Shown: positions 32,721 to 35,438 of the stretch, in pieces
Numbering within the stretch: position 1 is the stretch's first letter
Layout: each line of letters opens with the position of its first letter
NCBI RefSeq assembly: GCF_009183655.1
Contig: NZ_WEIO01000019.1
Location: forward strand, 1 to 35,438
DNA length: 35,438 bases
Source of the DNA: Bacillus aerolatus
GTDB lineage: Bacteria; Bacillota; Bacilli; Bacillales; Domibacillaceae
Reading direction: 5' to 3'
Translations under genes and position numbers: made by a program
Notes under the pieces: model-generated
Database searches by the model: none
Seen by the model: only the letters and a program-made list of their open reading frames with translations
What the model was told of the DNA's origin: nothing

Positions 32721-32746
32721 TACGATCATCAATCAAAAAGGTTTCA
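32721..32746 (-). promoter_or_regulatory. Autoregulatory sigma-W promoter
   Basis: Minus strand TGAAAC (32741-32746), 16-bp spacer, CGTA (32721-32724), an exact match to the sigma-W consensus TGAAAC-N16-CGTA. It lies about 35 bp upstream of the sigW start codon. Confidence 0.92.
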
Positions 32747-32849
32747 AAAAAAAAGACATAACTCTATCATAACAAATTAAAGAAAAAAGTTTACATTTTT
32801 TTGTAAAAGGGTATTATAAATATAACAAAATGACAGCGGGAGTTGAAAA

Positions 32850-33005
32850 ATGATGACGGCTGCAATAGATATACTAGATAAAATTGAGGATTGCCGGAAT
32901 AATATGGTGATGTTAGCGATGCAAACATCATTTACCGATAAAAGAGTCGTAGAAATTAGTGTCGAGCTCGATCAGCTGTTGAATCAACTTGAACAATCAA
33001 AATAA
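32850..33005 (+). CDS. Spo0E-like sporulation regulatory protein
   Basis: A 51-aa ORF on the strand opposite its neighbours. IEDCRNNMVMLAMQTSFTDK and ISVELDQLLNQLEQ match the short two-helix Spo0E family (PF09388), whose signature is SQELD-x-L; here it is SVELDQLL with the key Ser and Asp kept. Spo0E-type proteins dephosphorylate Spo0A~P and delay sporulation. Ribosome site GGGAG precedes ATG ATG at 32850; either ATG may be used. It is divergent from sigW and convergent with rocF, sharing a bidirectional terminator. Confidence 0.82.
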   Translation: MMTAAIDILDKIEDCRNNMVMLAMQTSFTDKRVVEISVELDQLLNQLEQSK

Positions 33006-33048
33006 CCGGAAGCTGGCCTTGTGCCAGAACTTCCGGTTATTTTTTTAC
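33001..33048. terminator. Bidirectional terminator between the spo0E-like gene and rocF
   Basis: Stem AATAACCGGAAG / CTTCCGGTTATT (12 bp) with inner partial pairing (CTGGC/GCCAG). T-run TTTTTTT on the plus strand, TTATTTTGATT on minus. It overlaps both stop codons. Confidence 0.88.
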
Positions 33049-33950
33049 AGCAGTTTGTCTCCAAATAAAGAGCCCATTAAGGCAACAGCTACTGAAGCCG
33101 TTTTATTTTTTTCATCGAGAATCGGATTTACTTCTACAAACTCAGCAGAAGTAATCAATCCACTTTCCTCCAGCATTTCCATGGCTAAATGGCTTTCTCT
33201 ATAGCTGATGCCGCCATTTACCGGCGTTCCGACACCTGGTGCATCATTTGGATCTAATCCGTCCAGATCGAGCGAGAGGTGAACTCCATCTGTTTTTTCT
33301 TTTAAATACTCAATCGCTTCTTCAATGACCTTCGTCATTCCAAGACGATCGACTTCATGCATCGTGTATACTTTGATTCCTTTTTCCTTAATGAGAACTT
33401 TTTCGCCTTCATCGAGTGAACGAGCGCCGATAATTACAATGTGTTCCGGCTTTACTTTTGGCGCGTCGCCATAAATGCCGGTGAGCTCTTCGTGCCCGAC
33501 GCCGATACTAACGGCTAATGGCATACCGTGTATGTTGCCTGAAGGAGAAGTTTCCGCGGTATTTAAGTCGCCATGGGCATCGTACCAAATGACACCAAGG
33601 TTTTTGTAGTGCCTAGTCGTACCTGCAAGCGTGCCGATTGCAATGCTGTGGTCCCCGCCCAGCACGAGCGGAATGCTGCCAGATTGAATCACTTCATCTA
33701 CTTTTTTTGCCAGCCTTGTGTTTGCTTCAACAACCGCTTTCAAATTCTTTAAATTTGTATCTTCACTATGAACAGCATGATTTCTGCTGATTTCAATATC
33801 TCCGCAATCTTCCACTTCATATTGTAAAGCTTCAAGACGCTCAGTTATCCCTGCATAACGGATTGCACTGGGTCCCATATCCACCCCTCTGCGCAATTGG
33901 CCTAAATCCATCGGCACTCCGATAATTGATACTTTTTTCTGTTTAGTCAT
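33045..33950 (-). CDS. rocF: Arginase RocF
   Basis: A 301-aa manganese enzyme: L-arginine to ornithine + urea. Metal ligands are in GGDHS, WYDAHGDLN and SLDLDGLDP; the arginine-recognition loop has SPSGNIHGMPLA; the family start SIIGVPMDLGQLRRGVDMGP is present. Start: ATG at 33950 after GGGGAGAGGAG. It lies alone next to sigW, as in the B. cereus-type arrangement, and not in a rocDEF operon. Upstream is the tRNA cluster, separated by a terminator. Confidence 0.97.
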   Translation of the reverse strand: MTKQKKVSIIGVPMDLGQLRRGVDMGPSAIRYAGITERLEALQYEVEDCGDIEISRNHAVHSEDTNLKNLKAVVEANTRLAKKVDEVIQSGSIPLVLGGDHSIAIGTLAGTTRHYKNLGVIWYDAHGDLNTAETSPSGNIHGMPLAVSIGVGHEELTGIYGDAPKVKPEHIVIIGARSLDEGEKVLIKEKGIKVYTMHEVDRLGMTKVIEEAIEYLKEKTDGVHLSLDLDGLDPNDAPGVGTPVNGGISYRESHLAMEMLEESGLITSAEFVEVNPILDEKNKTASVAVALMGSLFGDKLL

Positions 33951-34050
33951 AAAAAATCTCCTCTCCCCATGCTCGCTTTATTTTACTAGGAAACGGCTCC
34001 TTGACTCAACTTGACATTTTTCTGAATAATTATTCAAATTTTGCAAACAG

Positions 34051-34104
34051 AAAAAAGCTGCTTGACCAAAGTGAATTAATCACCTTGATCAAGCAGCTTT
34101 TTTT
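34051..34104 (-). terminator. Terminator of the rrn-tRNA operon
   Basis: A long stem AAAAAAGCTGCTTGA / TCAAGCAGCTTTTTT enclosing a second short stem (CAAGGTGA / TCACTTTG), with T-run on the minus strand after tRNA-Lys. Confidence 0.88.
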
Positions 34105-34111
34105 AAAGAAG

Positions 34112-34184
34112 TGAGCCATGAAGGACTCGAACCTTCGACCCTCTGATTAAAAGTCAGATGCTCTACCAACTGAGCTAATGGCTC
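34112..34184 (-). tRNA. tRNA-Lys (TTT)
   Basis: Minus strand GAGCCATTAGCTCAGTTGG start, anticodon loop CTTTTAA (anticodon TTT), T-arm GGTTCGAGTCC, acceptor end ATGGCTCA. 73 nt, no encoded CCA. Confidence 0.97.
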
Positions 34185-34191
34185 GTTGTGG

Positions 34192-34263
34192 CTGGGCTAG
34201 CTGGATTCGAACCAGCGCATGACGGAGTCAAAGTCCGTTGCCTTACCGCTTGGCTATAGCCCA
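34192..34263 (-). tRNA. tRNA-Gln (TTG)
   Basis: Minus strand TGGGCTATAGCCAAGCGG start, anticodon loop CTTTGAC (anticodon TTG), T-arm GGTTCGAATCC, end TAGCCCAG. 72 nt, CCA not encoded (GCC follows). Confidence 0.97.
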
Positions 34264-34327
34264 ATTATTATGTACCGAAACAAAAAGGACATTCTAAGTA
34301 TGTCCAAGTTTCATGTATTCATAAAAC

Positions 34328-34411
34328 TGGTGGAGGGGGGCAGATTCGAACTGCCGAACCCGAAGGAGCGGATTTACAGTCCGCCGCGTTTAGCCACTTC
34401 GCTACCCCTCC
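34328..34411 (-). tRNA. tRNA-Tyr (GTA)
   Basis: A class II tRNA with a long variable arm. GGAGGGGTAGCGAAGTGG start, anticodon loop CTGTAAA (anticodon GTA), end CCCCTCCACCA with CCA encoded. 84 nt. Confidence 0.97.
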
Positions 34412-34421
34412 ACAAAAAACG

Positions 34422-34497
<76 letters not shown>

Positions 34498-34516
34498 ATG
34501 TGTACGTTAAAAGAGA

Positions 34517-34592
34517 TGGTGGAGGATGACGGGATCGAACCGCCGACCCTCTGCTTGTAAGGCAGATGCTCTCCCAGCTGAGCTAATCCTCC
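34517..34592 (-). tRNA. tRNA-Val (TAC)
   Basis: GGAGGATTAGCTCAGCTGG start, anticodon loop CTTACAA (anticodon TAC), end ATCCTCCACCA with CCA encoded. 76 nt. Confidence 0.97.
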
Positions 34593-34597
34593 ATAAA

Positions 34598-34672
34598 TGG
34601 TGACCCCTACGGGATTCGAACCCGTGTTACCGCCGTGAAAGGGCGGTGTCTTAACCGCTTGACCAAGGGGCC
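34598..34672 (-). tRNA. tRNA-Glu (TTC)
   Basis: GGCCCCTTGGTCAAGCGG start, anticodon loop CTTTCAC (anticodon TTC), end AGGGGTCACCA with CCA encoded. 75 nt. Confidence 0.97.
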
Positions 34673-34694
34673 ATCTCTAAAAAACAAAATAGTA

Positions 34695-34767
34695 AGCTTC
34701 CAACCGGGCTCGAACCGGTGACCTCTTCCTTACCATGGAAGCACTCTACCTGCTGAGCTATGGAAGC
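34695..34767 (-). tRNA. tRNA-Thr (GGT)
   Basis: GCTTCCATAGCTCAGCAGG start, anticodon loop ATGGTAA (anticodon GGT), end TGGAAGCT, CCA not encoded. 73 nt. It is the second threonine tRNA of the cluster. Confidence 0.95.
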
Positions 34768-34768
34768 A

Positions 34769-34843
34769 TGGCTCCGCAGGCAAGATTCGAACTTGCGACC
34801 GATCGGTTAACAGCCGATTGCTCTACCACTGAGCTACTGCGGA
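34769..34843 (-). tRNA. tRNA-Asn (GTT)
   Basis: TCCGCAGTAGCTCAGTGG start, anticodon loop CTGTTAA (anticodon GTT), end CTGCGGAGCCA with CCA encoded. 75 nt. First tRNA after 5S; between them lies a stem GAAAGCACC/GGTGCTTTC (34859-34903) and a repeat element. Confidence 0.97.
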
Positions 34844-34897
34844 ATGTATAATTCAATTGAAAGCACCAACAACTCGGATACTTTGAGGTGTCAAGGT

Positions 34898-35034
34898 GCT
34901 TTCACTTTTCTATTGTCCAGCTACAGCGGCCAGCCTCTCGGTCATAAGCCGCCTCACCTGTGTGGCAAAGAGCGCCACTTCGGCAATACGTCTTATATCT
35001 GCCGAGTCTGATCGGCCGCTTTCACTTTTCTATT
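34898..35034. repeat. Small repeat element flanked by 17-bp direct repeats, between 5S and tRNA-Asn
   Basis: GCTTTCACTTTTCTATT occurs at 34898-34914 and exactly again at 35018-35034. The DNA between has inverted ends AGCGGCC (34925-34931) / GGCCGCT (35014-35020) and wording (CTCGGTCATAAGCCGCC, GTGTGGCAAAGAGCGCCAC) that I recognise from a Bacillaceae intergenic repeat. It looks like a short insertion into the rrn-tRNA spacer. Confidence 0.65.
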
Positions 35035-35035
35035 T

Positions 35036-35152
<117 letters not shown>

Positions 35153-35280
35153 TGTTGAAGACATTTCTTATTATAACAAAAAATTCTTATTTGGCAAGAC
35201 TTTTTTGTTCTTTCAAAACTGGATAATATGTTGTATAAGTAACCGGCAATACCGTGCCATTTGGTGTTATTCGTTTGTCC

Positions 35281-35308
35281 CGTTCAGGCATGTTCAGTGC
35301 CTGAACGT
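35281..35308 (-). other. Processing stem between 23S and 5S
   Basis: CGTTCAGGCA / TGCCTGAACG, a perfect 10-bp stem with an 8-nt loop just past the 23S 3' end. Probably an rRNA processing structure and not a terminator, since no T-run follows and 5S continues the operon. Confidence 0.5.
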
Positions 35309-35314
35309 TTCGTT

Positions 35315-35438
35315 TTGGTTAAGTCCTCGATCGATTAGTATTCGTCAGCTCCACGTGTCGCCACGCTTCCACCCCGAACCTATCTACCTGATCATCTTTC
35401 AGGGATCTTACTAGCTTGCGCTAAGGGAAATCTCATCT
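35315..35438 (-). rRNA. rrl: 23S rRNA, 3' end (partial)
   Basis: The minus-strand segment ends with the typical Bacillus 23S terminus (ACTAATCGATCGAGGACTTAACC). Preceding sequence AGATGAGATTTCCCTTAGCG and GGTAGATAGGTTCGGGGTGG is also 23S. It runs off the right edge. Confidence 0.95.

Overview
The window comes from a low-to-moderate GC, endospore-forming Firmicute of the Bacillaceae type. Evidence: the 16S, 5S and 23S rRNA ends are Bacillus-like; the block rocF / sigW-rsiW / cdaA-cdaR-glmM / glmS has the gene order known from Bacillus; there is a glmS ribozyme and a sigma-W autoregulatory promoter; and there are sporulation genes (tgl, cdaS, a Spo0E-like gene). I cannot name the species.

Layout. 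Both ends lie in rRNA operons on the minus strand. At the left edge is the 5' end of a 16S gene with tandem promoters. At the right edge are the 3' end of a 23S gene, a 5S gene and eight tRNA genes (Asn, Thr-GGT, Glu, Val, Thr-TGT, Tyr, Gln, Lys). The roughly 34 kb between them is mostly minus-strand.

From left to right: a HAD phosphatase; a DHA2 drug-efflux gene behind an attenuator-type leader RNA; an EcsC-family gene; a marR-ABC-ABC heterodimeric exporter operon with a palindromic operator; dedA-uppP (undecaprenyl carrier recycling); a degraded BceB-like permease; brnQ; a second, decayed MFS efflux gene that still has the same kind of leader RNA; a LysE exporter; tgl; a PhnB-like gene; a Bacillaceae intergenic repeat; cdaS; a divergent XRE-cupin regulator/LysE exporter pair; a PhnA/YjdM zinc-ribbon gene; nhaC followed by a PqqB-like metallo-hydrolase; and a DMT exporter with a structured leader.

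Positions 23.3-25.7 kb are a gene graveyard of accessory DNA: a broken PhnB, a frameshifted unknown gene, one intact unknown gene with a cysteine-hydrolase look, and a deleted ApeA-like (HEPN defence) gene. After it comes the conserved housekeeping block: glmS with its ribozyme, glmM, cdaR, cdaA (c-di-AMP synthesis and cell-wall precursor supply), rsiW-sigW, a 51-aa Spo0E-like gene and rocF.

Themes. There are six exporter or efflux loci. Cell-envelope precursor functions are well represented (GlmS, GlmM, UppP, DedA, SigW, c-di-AMP). The main discovery candidates are two related leader RNAs at about 3.13-3.45 kb and 13.32-13.54 kb. Each has a three-codon upstream ORF whose stop codon lies in the first arm of a chain of mutually exclusive hairpins ending in an intrinsic terminator. 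The logic is that of drug-stalled-ribosome attenuation, and one copy appears to have gained an extra hairpin module.
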